A stretch of DNA of 64,000 nucleotides, taken from Sorangium sp051521495 (GTDB lineage Bacteria > Myxococcota_A > Polyangia > Polyangiales > Polyangiaceae). The stretch covers positions 434,001 through 498,000 of the forward strand of contig NZ_CP150355.1 of assembly GCF_051521495.1 (NCBI RefSeq), read 5' to 3'. The notes beneath the pieces were generated by a model. It saw nothing but the letters and a program-made list of their open reading frames with translations. It did not search any database and was not told the DNA's origin. The number at the start of each line of letters is the position of its first letter. The stretch's first letter is position 1. The translations under genes were made by a program, and so were the position numbers. Of the stretch, positions 54,080 to 62,867 are shown piece after piece.

Positions 54080-54684
54080 CGCTCACGCTCTGGCACTTCG
54101 TCTTCTTCGCGATCGCGGTCGTCTACCGCAAGCACCGCGAGCTCGCGGCGAAGCGGCTCACCGCGAAGGAGCTCCTCGGGCAGGTGCGACTCGTGCGCGC
54201 CGCCATCGCGAGCGGCCTTCGCGGTACCCAGGCGACACGCGAAGACGTCAAAGACCTCTCGCAAGACGTGTTGCTCGCAGCGTGGGAGGCCAGCGAGGCG
54301 GGTCGCTACCGCCCGGATCCGAGCATGGAGCCCGCGCGGGCGCTGGCTGTCTGGATGCGGACGCTGGCCTATCACCGCGTGCGTCATCACCGGGCGTCGG
54401 CCCGCGTGCGACGCGAGGAGCCCCGTGCCGAGCCGCCGCAGACCGAGCACGAGACGCCGACCCCTGACCAAGCCCTCGAGCGCGAGGAGATGCGCCTTGC
54501 CTTCCTCGAGGCGCTACACCAGCTGCCCGTGCACGAGGGCGACGTGATCATCGCTCACGACATCTTCGAGACGCCGATGGAGGATGTTGCCGAGCAGCAA
54601 GACGCGCCGGTCAGCACCGCCTACAAGTGGCGCGCTCGCGGGATCGCCGCGCTGACCCGGGCGCTCCGCCCGCGGCGAGGGTGA
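54061..54684 (+). CDS. ECF-like sigma factor encoded by the mobile element
   Basis: 207 residues from ATG 54061, inside the end of the membrane protein gene. An N-terminal hydrophobic stretch (FVALTLWHFVFFAIAVVYR) is unusual for a sigma factor. Region 2 is DVKDLSQDVLLAAWEASEAG with AVWMRTLAYHRVRHHRAS. Region 4 is LAFLEALHQLPVHEGDVIIA with DVAEQQDAPVSTAYKWRARG and its HTH. The size is normal for ECF factors. It may direct expression of element genes or alter host transcription. Confidence 0.8.
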   Translation: MAPDFVALTLWHFVFFAIAVVYRKHRELAAKRLTAKELLGQVRLVRAAIASGLRGTQATREDVKDLSQDVLLAAWEASEAGRYRPDPSMEPARALAVWMRTLAYHRVRHHRASARVRREEPRAEPPQTEHETPTPDQALEREEMRLAFLEALHQLPVHEGDVIIAHDIFETPMEDVAEQQDAPVSTAYKWRARGIAALTRALRPRRG

Positions 54685-54716
54685 GAAGCGGCGCTGCGTC
54701 GTGGTAGCTTCGCCGC

Positions 54717-54920
54717 ATGATCCTCCCGCCCCAGGATGCTGAGATCGTCGATCCGCCGTTCCCCGGCGTGACCGCGAGCATCGAGCCGCCGGACCCCGGC
54801 GTCGCCTGGATCGTCGTCGATCCGCCGAACCCCAACGTCGCCAGCATCGAGCCGCCGGACCCGCTCGCGCACGCGCCCGGGCTCGTCCTGGCGATCGCGG
54901 TCGCGGCCCTGCGCCGGTGA
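54717..54920 (+). CDS. Small hypothetical with PPDP repeats
   Basis: 67 residues: DPPFPGVTASIEPPDPGVAW and VDPPNPNVASIEPPDPLAHA contain four copies of an I(E/V)xPP(D/N)P-G/N-VA motif, then a hydrophobic end (GLVLAIAVAAL). Start ATG 54717. It could be a small surface or spacer peptide; coding status is uncertain. Confidence 0.4.
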   Translation: MILPPQDAEIVDPPFPGVTASIEPPDPGVAWIVVDPPNPNVASIEPPDPLAHAPGLVLAIAVAALRR

Positions 54921-54992
54921 CTGCCACGGCCGGCGCGCCGGTTCTGCGTCCCGCGGCGAGGGGTGAGGGCGGCGCTCAGCTCCTCAAGCTGA

Positions 54993-55604
54993 TCATGGCT
55001 TGGGGTCCGGGCCTCTTGGCCCCGCGAGCCCCAAGTCGACGAGCCCGTCATACCCCCCGAGAGCGACCGACGCTGGCAGCCCGCTATTTGCGAAGTTCTT
55101 CCCGACCGCCGCCGTCAGAGCCTCTCTCCACTCCTGGGATATCTTCGGTGTTATGACGACAGGCCGACTGACCTCTTTGGGCGGGTTCCACTCCGTCGCA
55201 TCGAGCGTCACCTCGTACAGGTACGGGGTGATGTCCTTTCTGTCAGACATCGTTTTGACCACGATGTCTTTAATGCGTCGCTCCTCCGCTTTCGGGTGCA
55301 CGAGCGCGAAGGGGCCGCCGTTGTTCGGACCGTTCGGGTCGAGGTAGGCAAGAACCTCCTGCACCTCGTCGTAGATTCGGAAGGTCCAGCGAAGCGTGAT
55401 CTTGACCTTGGCGGGCTCCCTGCCGTTCCGCTTCGTCTTGGCCTTGTCGGTGCCGCTCGCCTTCTGCTCGTCGATCTTCTGGGCCGTCTCGATCTCGACG
55501 ATCGCGAGACCCTCCAGCGGGTTCAGGGGAGGGAAGGTGACTGCGCCGACCCCAACGCCGTCGTGGAGCTCACGATTGTTGCAGGGGGCTTTGGTTGATG
55601 CCAT
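54993..55604 (-). CDS. Hypothetical protein, possible phage-structure type
   Basis: 203 residues. A polar N-half with a Lys-rich stretch (QKIDEQKASGTDKAKTKRNG) is followed by strands (VKITLRWTFRIYDEVQEVLA, DITPYLYEVTLDATEWNPPK) and a C-terminal helix. The family is not recognised. It is the third gene of a minus-strand set after the S49 protease and the coiled-coil protein; its ATG overlaps the stop of the latter by one base. Confidence 0.6.
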   Translation of the reverse strand: MASTKAPCNNRELHDGVGVGAVTFPPLNPLEGLAIVEIETAQKIDEQKASGTDKAKTKRNGREPAKVKITLRWTFRIYDEVQEVLAYLDPNGPNNGGPFALVHPKAEERRIKDIVVKTMSDRKDITPYLYEVTLDATEWNPPKEVSRPVVITPKISQEWREALTAAVGKNFANSGLPASVALGGYDGLVDLGLAGPRGPDPKP

Positions 55605-56914
55605 CAGCGTTCCTCGGCGCTCGCGTGCTCCGCCGTGGGGTGCACGCCCAAGCCGATGCCGACTTGCGGGAAGGGCTTCGGCATTTCCGCCTTCCTCCGA
55701 GCGGTTTCCTTCTGCTCGTCCAGGTGGCTTTTGACCCTCCGGAGACGCTCGATCTGAGCAAGGGACATCCCGCGGTATTCCTCCTCTTCAGCCCTCATCT
55801 CAGCCAGCACTCTGCGGCGACGGAGCTCGTTGACATCTCCTGCCTCAAAGGCGCGCTCGCGCTGGATGTGCAGGATCGTGCGCTCCAGACCGCTCTGTGA
55901 CGTCGCGTTCGCGCAAAGCTCGATCACCTCTTCATCAGAGAGGCGCTCGGTCACAGTCCCGAGCCCGAACACCTTCCGCAGCATGGCGACGCGCCCCTTC
56001 ACGTCACGCTGCGACGACGGCTGCGTGAGATACCGCGCATGACGGATGTGCGCGTCCAGGCAGACGGCTTCGATGGGCTCTGCATGCTCGCCAAGGTCCT
56101 GGGCGGCCCGCGCGGCGGCGCGTTGCTCCTCGAGGGCCTCCTCGATGCGGGCCTTGTGTTTCTTGAGCATCGACTCGGCGAAGAGCATCGCCGCGACGTC
56201 GCCGGCGATCTCTTCCTTGAAGCCGGCCAGCGAGGCGCGGCGCGCGAGGGCTGCCCGTGCTTGCTCTTCGCGCGCGGCCGCCGCGGCGTCGATGTCCGCG
56301 GCGAGCTCGCCGGCGAGCTCGGGAGCGAGAGCGAGCAGCCGCCGCTTGATGCTCGCCTGCTCGTCCGGAAGGGCGGCGAGGTCGCTCCGCATGGCGGCGA
56401 GCGTGGCGGCCGTCTGCTCTTCGGCGCTCGCCAGCGATGCGAGGGTGCGCGCCAGCGACGCGACGGCGCGCGGCAGCGCGGTGGCGGCGCTCGCATGCGT
56501 CGTGGCGATCGACGCGCTGAGCTCCGTCTCGAGCTCCCGCAAGGCGCCGCTGGCCTTCTGCAGGCGCGCGACGGCGACGGCCTTCTCCGCTGCGGCGACG
56601 GCGGCACGGGCGGCCTCGACGCGCTGGCGTGCCCGCTCGGCGCGCGACACCGCGAGGTCCTTCGCCGCACGCAGCTCCTTCTCGGCGCGGTCGTTCGCCT
56701 CGATGGGCTCTGCGTCGAACAGGCGTTCCGCGGCCGAGAGCGCAGCGGCCGCGTCGTCGCAGCGGCGGAGCGCCTCGGCGTGTTCTCGCTCGGCGGCCTC
56801 GAGCGGCGAGAGGGTCGCGGCGTGCTTCTCCACAAGCGCCTCGAGCTCCGCGTCGTTCGCGCCAGAAAGCCAGTTGTCGACGATGGTCGAAGGGTGGATT
56901 CGTTCTTTGCTCAT
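55604..56914 (-). CDS. Long coiled-coil protein of the mobile element
   Basis: 436 residues, mostly Ala/Glu/Arg-rich helix from 25 to 290 (EALVEKHAATLSPLEAAERE, RVEAARAAVAAAEKAVAVAR, SIKRRLLALAPELAGELAAD). This predicts extended coiled coils. The remainder (RHARYLTQPSSQRDVKGRVA, MLRKVFGLGTVTERLSDEEV) is a smaller helical domain. It has no membrane segment. It lies between the S49 protease and the 203-aa protein, where phages often carry scaffold or structural genes; the role is inferred from position only. Confidence 0.65.
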   Translation of the reverse strand: MSKERIHPSTIVDNWLSGANDAELEALVEKHAATLSPLEAAEREHAEALRRCDDAAAALSAAERLFDAEPIEANDRAEKELRAAKDLAVSRAERARQRVEAARAAVAAAEKAVAVARLQKASGALRELETELSASIATTHASAATALPRAVASLARTLASLASAEEQTAATLAAMRSDLAALPDEQASIKRRLLALAPELAGELAADIDAAAAAREEQARAALARRASLAGFKEEIAGDVAAMLFAESMLKKHKARIEEALEEQRAAARAAQDLGEHAEPIEAVCLDAHIRHARYLTQPSSQRDVKGRVAMLRKVFGLGTVTERLSDEEVIELCANATSQSGLERTILHIQRERAFEAGDVNELRRRRVLAEMRAEEEEYRGMSLAQIERLRRVKSHLDEQKETARRKAEMPKPFPQVGIGLGVHPTAEHASAEER

Positions 56915-56964
56915 GGTCTCTCGCGCCCGCGGGCGCTCCTCCTGGTGTGCTGTTGGCGCAGCGC

Positions 56965-58236
56965 TCAGCCCTGCCCCTGCGCCCTGAGGGCGGCCTGCAC
57001 CTGATCGAGCGCCTGGCGAGCGACATCGGGGCTCACGCCCTCGCCCGCGGCGAGCCCGGCGGCGGCCGGGAGGGGGCGAGCCGAGGGGCGCCGCAGCGCC
57101 GCTTGCACCTGCTCGCGCGCCATCCGGACGATCGAGGGATTGGCGCCCGTCTCGAAGGCCAACACCTCATCGCTCACGAGAGCGCGGGCCGGCGCCTGGT
57201 GATGCTCTTCCCGGCTCGCCAGGAGGGGCGACGGCGGCGAGGATTGCCGCAGCGCCGCTTGCACCTGCTCGCGCGCCTGGCGAGCAACCGAGATGTCGAC
57301 GCCCTCGCTCGAGGCGAGCGCGGCGTCGTTGTCCGGCGCAGGACGATGCTCTTCGCGAAGCACGGAGGGCAGATGGTTAGCAGCCGAAAGCTTGGATGAT
57401 GTCATGTTGTATCCGCTCCTCGCTCGCGCGGCGGTTCGGGCCGCGGCGAGCGCAATCACGTCCTCGAGCGAGCCAATCCCGTCTGCGAGGCCTGCATCAA
57501 CGGCGGCGGAGCCGTGCCGCGTGCGCGCCCCGAGCTCCGCGAGATCCGAGGCGGTCAAGCCGCGGTGCTCGACCACGAGTTCGCGGAACGCAGCCCCGAG
57601 CGTGTCCACGCGCCGCTGGAGCTCCGCGCGCGCCTCCTCGGAGAGCGCCTCAGCCGGGTGCCCCATCGCCTTGGTGGGGTCCGAGCGGAGGATCGTCACG
57701 TCGAGCCCCTCGGCCTTGAGCGCCCGCGCCTCGCTCACGTGGACCGCGAGCGTGCCGATCGACCCCGCGCCGCCCGAGGCGAGCACGTAGATCGCCTCCG
57801 CCGCGCTGGCGAGCGCGTAGGCCGCGGAGTAGCCCATCGTCACGGCGGCGAGGAGCCCCTTGCCGCTCTCCTGGGCCATCTGCCGGAGCCGGCGAGCGGC
57901 CTCGAGGTTCCCGACGGCGTCGCCCCCGGGCGAGAGCACGTCCAGCACCACCGCGTCGACGTCGGTGGAGGCGAACGCCGCCCCCACCCGCGACACGATC
58001 GCGTCGTAGCCGTCCGCGTAGCCGCACAGGTGGACCTCGGCACGGGTCTGCAGCGGCCCGGAGATGCTGACCACCCGAACGCGCTCGCGCCGCGCTGCCG
58101 GCGCGCCGGCGGCGGGAGGTGCCTCCTCGGCGAGCGAGAAGGTCCCGCCGATCGCGCTCTCGTGCAGGGCGAGCACCCCCGAGCAGTGCGCCGCGGCGAG
58201 GGCATGGGCATCAAGCTTGAACGTGCGGAGCTTCAT
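56965..58236 (-). CDS. S49-family peptidase (phage gpC/SppA-like)
   Basis: 423 residues from ATG 58236 with AAAGGACG before it. The S49 fold is visible: VVSISGPLQTRAEV, VDAVVLDVLSPGGDAVG, catalytic Ser137 (TMGYSAAYALAS), GSIGTLAVHVSEARAL and Lys189 (SDPTKAMGHPAEAL) as the dyad partner. Length and lack of a signal peptide fit phage head-protease-type members. After residue 270 are three copies of a VARQAREQVQAALR-like segment, about 45 residues apart, separated by SREEHHQAPA-type linkers. In phages such proteins process capsid or scaffold. Confidence 0.88.
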   Translation of the reverse strand: MKLRTFKLDAHALAAAHCSGVLALHESAIGGTFSLAEEAPPAAGAPAARRERVRVVSISGPLQTRAEVHLCGYADGYDAIVSRVGAAFASTDVDAVVLDVLSPGGDAVGNLEAARRLRQMAQESGKGLLAAVTMGYSAAYALASAAEAIYVLASGGAGSIGTLAVHVSEARALKAEGLDVTILRSDPTKAMGHPAEALSEEARAELQRRVDTLGAAFRELVVEHRGLTASDLAELGARTRHGSAAVDAGLADGIGSLEDVIALAAARTAARARSGYNMTSSKLSAANHLPSVLREEHRPAPDNDAALASSEGVDISVARQAREQVQAALRQSSPPSPLLASREEHHQAPARALVSDEVLAFETGANPSIVRMAREQVQAALRRPSARPLPAAAGLAAGEGVSPDVARQALDQVQAALRAQGQG

Positions 58237-58278
58237 CAATCGTCCTTTCGGTGCTGCGAAGTGCGCGGCAGCGCGGCG

Positions 58279-58461
58279 CTAGGAGATGACCCGCGGCGGG
58301 GGCGGGTCCTGCTGGCATTGCTCCAGGAGCTCGAGCCCTTTCGCCAGAGCTTCGCAAGTGACCGCGTTGAACGAGCGAATCCGACTCCCGATGACTCGAC
58401 GGGCGTTGACGCGCCGCTCGAGCGCGTCGTCGAGATAGATCGTGACGTAACGCTTGCTCAT
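58279..58461 (-). CDS. Small DNA-binding-like protein
   Basis: 60 residues from ATG 58461 (MSKRYVTIYLDDALERRVNA, then ARRVIGSRIRSFNAVTCEAL). The short strand plus two helices resembles a ribbon-helix-helix antitoxin-type regulator. GTG 58485 is an alternative start adding eight residues. It precedes the S49 gene on the same strand with 42 bases between and may regulate that block. Confidence 0.55.
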   Translation of the reverse strand: MSKRYVTIYLDDALERRVNARRVIGSRIRSFNAVTCEALAKGLELLEQCQQDPPPPRVIS

Positions 58462-58485
58462 AAGAACGGGTTCTAAGGTGTTCAC

Positions 58486-59938
58486 AACACCGCTTCAAGC
58501 GATGTGCCTGATATGATGCGAAAAGGCGTCAATCAGATCGGTTATCGCGACTCATGACGACCTATCGCGGCGCGGGCGCTCGGTTCGGCGCACGGGCGAT
58601 GGGCGGGGAGATGCTTCGCACACGAAACATTCACCCATGAAGCATCACGCGGAGCTCCGAGGGGGAGCGCGCCAGCGGCGAGGCCTTCCCCCCCCCGCGG
58701 GCACGAGGCGTCCGGCGGCGGAGGCCTCACGAGGGCGAGCCCAGGCGCGAGCGGCACCTCGAGGGCGCTCCGGAGCTCCGGCGGGGCGCGGCGTCGACCC
58801 GCTCGAGCCGCACCGCGAGCTCGGCGGCGCTGGCCAGGTCGAGGGTGACGCCGTCGCGGTCGTGGGGTGTCGCCGGGACCGCGGAGCCGCGCGCAGGGGC
58901 GGCGATGGGAGCGCGGCCCACGGCGCGCCGATCTGTGCCACATTGCGCCGTCACACGACCGGGTCGGCACCACCGGCGGCGAGGGTCGCGAGGGTCCGCG
59001 CGACGCGCGGGCGCGCCTCCGTCGTGGCGCACCTCGCGCGGGTGGGGCGAGCACGAGGGCCACGGCCAGGGCGAGCTGCTCCTCGAGGGCCAGCGCGGCG
59101 AGGAGGGCGCGGAGCTCCCAGGAGGCCGCACGCGAGGCTCGACACGGCCACCGCCAGCCTGACGGCGCGGCGCTGGTGGGGCGGCGAAGGAGGGCGGCTC
59201 CGCTCGGCTCGACGCCCGGCTCGAGGGCGCATCCACGGGCCTGGACCACCTCGACAGCGGCTCACCTATGACGCAAAGCGCCGCGATGAAGTCCAGCCAG
59301 GGTGGATGAAGTTGACATGAACCTTACAGAGACCCGGCCTGAACGGGCCGAATGAACGTTCAATCCTTCAGTTTCCCGCAAAAGAAGGCGCGCCTTGACC
59401 TGTGTGTTCCACCCCCATTAAAAAACGCATCTCGCCAGGTAGGCTGCTTTGACAATCGTTGACAACGTGCTCGCCTTTGCGGTGCGTCGCGTCGTGAATA
59501 TGGCTCATTGCGTCACGTTGCACGGGTGGTGGTTGCTCCGCCGAGGGCCCGCCTTCCACCCGGTCAGAATGGGTTCAAGGGGTCCAATGGGTCTGTTCCG
59601 GTCACTCTCTCCGAAGTGTCACCTGACACTTCATCGCGTGCGGTTGGCACGAACCCATTCAACCCATCCAACCCATTCCGATCGGCCGGCCCCCTTCGCC
59701 GCGATGCAGAGCGAGCGACACAGAAAAAGCTTGTGCTTTCAGACTCTTACGTGGAGGTCCAGGTCGATCGGGGTAGCGGGTCCAGCGGCGAGCGGTCCGC
59801 AGGATCGGGCTCTCGGGCGCCGTTCGCGCGTCGATTTTGCACCGAAAAACCCAATGATTTCGGGAGACGGATCGGCGTGCTCAGAGCGCCGGGGAGCTGC
59901 TCGGCGGCGACGCGGGTGTGTGGGCGCTCGAGGATGCG
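58486..59938. other. Control or origin-like region, plus a possible decayed gene
   Basis: From about 58640 to 59265 the minus strand shows G/C-biased codons scattered over three frames: ELRALLAALALEEQLALAVA in one, RPRVARTLATLAAGGADPVV in another, GVTLDLASAAELAVRLERVD in a third. This is as if a gene had been broken by frameshifts. From 59300 to 59700 the DNA is AT-richer with TTGACA-type direct repeats (59449-59458, 59459-59468) and nested inverted repeats. It separates the S49 block from the primase operon. No intact gene is supported. Confidence 0.5.
59565..59684. repeat. Nested inverted repeats with a strong palindrome
   Basis: The outer arms are GAATGGGTTCAAGGGGTCCA and its imperfect inverse near 59650-59682 (AACCCATTCAACCCATCCAA). 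At the centre is GAAGTGTCA-CC-TGACACTTC (59613-59632) with nine perfect base pairs. This could be a replication origin, a terminator or an operator of the mobile element. Confidence 0.65.
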
Positions 59939-60337
59939 TCAGCCGAACGAGGGCGGCCCCTCGCCATCGGGGAGGGAGGCAGCGCGCTCGAAGAGATCGA
60001 GGCAGCGCTCGAGCGTCGGCCGGTCGGTCCACGCGTAGTCGCGCATGAGCCGCGCAAGCCCATGGATCGCGTGTCGACCGGTGAACCACGCGAGCATGCC
60101 GTCGAGCTCCAGGACCACGAAGCCCGGGGCGCTCAGCTCGGCGCGCCGCGCTGCCTCCTCGTGCCGAGCGCAACGCCCGGCGCAGACGACGTCGAACGCG
60201 ACGACCACGCGAGACGTCCCCCGGTCGTCGTCGCGGCACCGCTCCCACCAGCGCACGAACGCCTGCCGGTGGGCCTCGGCGCTCGCGAGCTCCGCGCCGC
60301 ACACGTCGCATCGGATCTCAGCAGCCGCCGCCGTCAT
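59939..60337 (-). CDS. Small protein with CxxC N-terminus
   Basis: 132 residues from ATG 60337 (MTAAAAEIRCDVCGAELASA). The CDVCG and CAGRCARHE pairs could bind zinc. VRWWERCRDDDRGTSRVVVA, PGFVVLELDGMLAWFTGRHA, RLMRDYAWTDRPTLERCLDL suggest an alpha/beta domain. No family is recognised. It follows the primase/helicase gene 11 bases downstream and is the last gene of that operon. Confidence 0.65.
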   Translation of the reverse strand: MTAAAAEIRCDVCGAELASAEAHRQAFVRWWERCRDDDRGTSRVVVAFDVVCAGRCARHEEAARRAELSAPGFVVLELDGMLAWFTGRHAIHGLARLMRDYAWTDRPTLERCLDLFERAASLPDGEGPPSFG

Positions 60338-60348
60338 CGTGCCGCCCT

Positions 60349-62409
60349 TCAGCAGTAGCAGCCGCCGCCGTCCAGCGGACGATCGGGTCTGTTGCAATGG
60401 CCGTTCGTGCACGGCCGGCAGTCGCAATCCTCGAACGCGCAGCCGTAGCGGCCCGTGCAGGCGCAGCCGCCGCGCCCCGTGGCGCGCGCCTTCCTGCCCG
60501 TGGCGCTCAGCATCTTGCAGCCGCCGCACTTCGCGCAGGGCGCGCAGTCGCAATCCTCGAACGCGCAGCCGTTCGGGCCGAGCTTGCAGCCCTCCGACTC
60601 GATCGCTTCGCGCTCGACGTCGGCCTCGGAGCTGGCGCGGCGAGCTTCCACGACGCGCCACTTCATTACACCGCCGTCCGCCGACTTGGGTTGCAGATGC
60701 ACGCCCCCGATCACTCGGCCCTTGAACTTCGCCAGGATCCTGCCGAAAGCCCTGGTGTCTGGCGCGGAACTGGGCTTGGTCGGCACCAGAGCCTCTATCG
60801 ACTCGCGCATCTCGTCGTAGCCGTCGGGCCTCGTGTCTTGACCCCTGAGTCGCTCGATCGGGTAGAGGCAGCCGATCACGGTCTTTGCGGTGATGCCTGT
60901 GCCGCTCGTGTCCAGGCGCGGCAGGTCGCGAAGGATGACCCGCATCGCGTCTTTCTCGGGGTCCGAGCGCGCTTCGACCGTGGGCCGCGTGCGCATCGGG
61001 TTGCCACCGCCGGCGAACACGATCGCCGGAGGGATGAGCGCCGCCCATTGCTCGAAGGACCCCCACGTGCCGATTCCAAGGCGCGGCCGTCCAGCGACGA
61101 TGAAGGCGCGGAGGATGGTCAGCCCAGCGCACACGAGGCGAGGGCGCTCCGCTGTCACCCACGCGAGGAGATCCGGGTGCTTGAAGTCCTGGCGCTCTTC
61201 CGGGTTCTCAAGGTGGGTCTCGAGGCTCGACATGATGCAGCGCCGCGCCATGTCGTCCCTGATGAAGATATTGTTACCCGTGGCCATTACCATGGTTTCC
61301 CAGGGGAGCGTGGGGTTTCCCGACTTGCCGAGCACGCGGAGCTGCACTCTTCCGCCGCTCGTCAGGCACCGATCGAGAGTTCCACCGCCGAAAGCCAGCT
61401 TCGTTGGGATGTTGTCGAAGTTGACGAGAGCGGTCCCGTCGAGCGCGCAGCCTGCAAGCACCTTGTCAAGCTCGACGTCGTCCTCGGGAAAGTTGAGCTT
61501 GGCTGTCGGCCGGCCCGTGCCCACGACTCCAACAGCGTCCGCGCCAAGGCCCTTGCCCGTGCCTGGCGTCGTGGACTCCCAGAGCACCGCCGGGATGTTG
61601 CCGCGGACAGCCGGCCTCCCCAGCAAAGTGAGGATCGCGGCGATGGCTGTCGCGCGGTGGTCCTTCGTCTTGTGCGGGAAGTCGACGAAGATGTCCTCGA
61701 GCTCCGCGAGCGCACTCCGGGCGTCCTCTTGCGTCGGGTGCTCGGGCACCGGCGGAAACTCCCGGCTCGGCGCGTAGAGGTAGCCTGTCTCCGCGTCGTA
61801 GCCGGGCTTGTCGATGAGGGTCCCGTCCGGGCGCATCGAGGGCGCTTCGATGATGCCGATCAACGGGCGGATGCCGCGCCACGATCCGCGGGCGATCACT
61901 GCGTGCACCACCTCGTCGGGCGGGATCACCTGGACCAGCTTGTCAGAGCGCTTGTCGAGGCGCATCCAGCGGGCAACGCTCGTGAGCCGCTCCCGCAGCG
62001 TGGCGATCGCCACCGGGCGGATCTGCGGCGTTCCTGCCGGGATGAAGGTCCCATCCTCCGAGCGGTCGACACGCGTGCGCACGACATGCACGAGCACGCC
62101 TTCCCGCTGGTAGATGTCCAGGTCGGTGCGCATGGCGCCGATCGCGCGGTCGGCGATCTGCTTCAGTTCCGGACCCAGGACGATCGCGGGACGAGCGTCT
62201 TCGGCGAGCGGGACGACGCGCGGGCCGTCGGTGCGGCTGCGCTTCGGGGCCCGCGTACGTGTCGAGGGCCGCGCCTCCCGATCTGCGCCCGCGCGAGCCT
62301 CGGCGGGAGGGCTGTCGCTCCCCATGCCCGGGGCGGGCAGCGGCGTGCCGTGCGTGGCGGCGGCGAGCTCGTCCCCGCCGGTCGGTGCGTCGAAGGGCGG
62401 CGCGCTCAT
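60349..62409 (-). CDS. Primase/helicase-like replication ATPase with Cys-rich tail
   Basis: 686 residues from ATG 62409 (MSAPPFDAPTGGDELAAATH); its start overlaps the stop of the gene before (ATGA). Residues about 80-270 have the primase-associated part (DLDIYQREGVLVHVVRTRVD, GIIEAPSMRPDGTLIDKPGY). The ATPase domain shows the P-loop TTPGTGKG with Lys286, a possible Walker B in ALVNFDNIP, and TMVMATGNNIFIRDDMARRC, as in phage and satellite replication ATPases. Residues from 615 on carry two copies of GCAFEDCDC(A/R)PC plus GGCACTG and end GGGCYC, 20 or so cysteines. It probably unwinds the element's origin. Confidence 0.8.
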   Translation of the reverse strand: MSAPPFDAPTGGDELAAATHGTPLPAPGMGSDSPPAEARAGADREARPSTRTRAPKRSRTDGPRVVPLAEDARPAIVLGPELKQIADRAIGAMRTDLDIYQREGVLVHVVRTRVDRSEDGTFIPAGTPQIRPVAIATLRERLTSVARWMRLDKRSDKLVQVIPPDEVVHAVIARGSWRGIRPLIGIIEAPSMRPDGTLIDKPGYDAETGYLYAPSREFPPVPEHPTQEDARSALAELEDIFVDFPHKTKDHRATAIAAILTLLGRPAVRGNIPAVLWESTTPGTGKGLGADAVGVVGTGRPTAKLNFPEDDVELDKVLAGCALDGTALVNFDNIPTKLAFGGGTLDRCLTSGGRVQLRVLGKSGNPTLPWETMVMATGNNIFIRDDMARRCIMSSLETHLENPEERQDFKHPDLLAWVTAERPRLVCAGLTILRAFIVAGRPRLGIGTWGSFEQWAALIPPAIVFAGGGNPMRTRPTVEARSDPEKDAMRVILRDLPRLDTSGTGITAKTVIGCLYPIERLRGQDTRPDGYDEMRESIEALVPTKPSSAPDTRAFGRILAKFKGRVIGGVHLQPKSADGGVMKWRVVEARRASSEADVEREAIESEGCKLGPNGCAFEDCDCAPCAKCGGCKMLSATGRKARATGRGGCACTGRYGCAFEDCDCRPCTNGHCNRPDRPLDGGGCYC

Positions 62410-62867
62410 GCTGTTCCCCTGGTGCAGGTGTTGATCGGCTTGTCGGGCCAGAACGCGGCGCCGGCTTGGAAGCTCTCGCAGCGAGAGACGGCGAGGGTGC
62501 GCACCATGCCGCTCTGCACCGGCCGGCGGATCGCGCTGGCGACGTCCGCGTGTCCCGCCCGCTGGATCTTCGCGGCGAACTCCTCGAGTGGCTCGAAGCT
62601 GACGAGGACTCGATTGCCGAGGTCCACCCCGACGACGACGACCGCGCCGAGGTCCGGAGCGGGCCCGCGGGCGGCGAGGGCGTCCGAGATGGCAGCGTGC
62701 GCGGCCTCGTGCTCCGCGCCGGCCTGCTCCCCGAAGCGCGCCCACGCTGGGACGCGCGGCAGGTACGCGGGGGCGATGTGCCAGCGCGGGGCGCTCGCGA
62801 CGCCGTGCGGGGGGGCCGAGCGCTTGGCGATGCGCCGGGCGACGCGCGCGCTTGAGGAGCGGGACAT
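62406..62867 (-). CDS. Hypothetical protein of the replication operon
   Basis: 153 residues from ATG 62867 (MSRSSSARVARRIAKRSAPP). A basic N-terminus precedes helical EHEAAHAAISDALAARG, the strand GAVVVVGVDLGNRVLVSF and EEFAAKIQRAGHADVASAIR. The similar pattern in the next two genes (strand, then alanine-rich helix, then IALARG-like strand) suggests a family of related small proteins. Function unknown. Confidence 0.65.
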   Translation of the reverse strand: MSRSSSARVARRIAKRSAPPHGVASAPRWHIAPAYLPRVPAWARFGEQAGAEHEAAHAAISDALAARGPAPDLGAVVVVGVDLGNRVLVSFEPLEEFAAKIQRAGHADVASAIRRPVQSGMVRTLAVSRCESFQAGAAFWPDKPINTCTRGTA

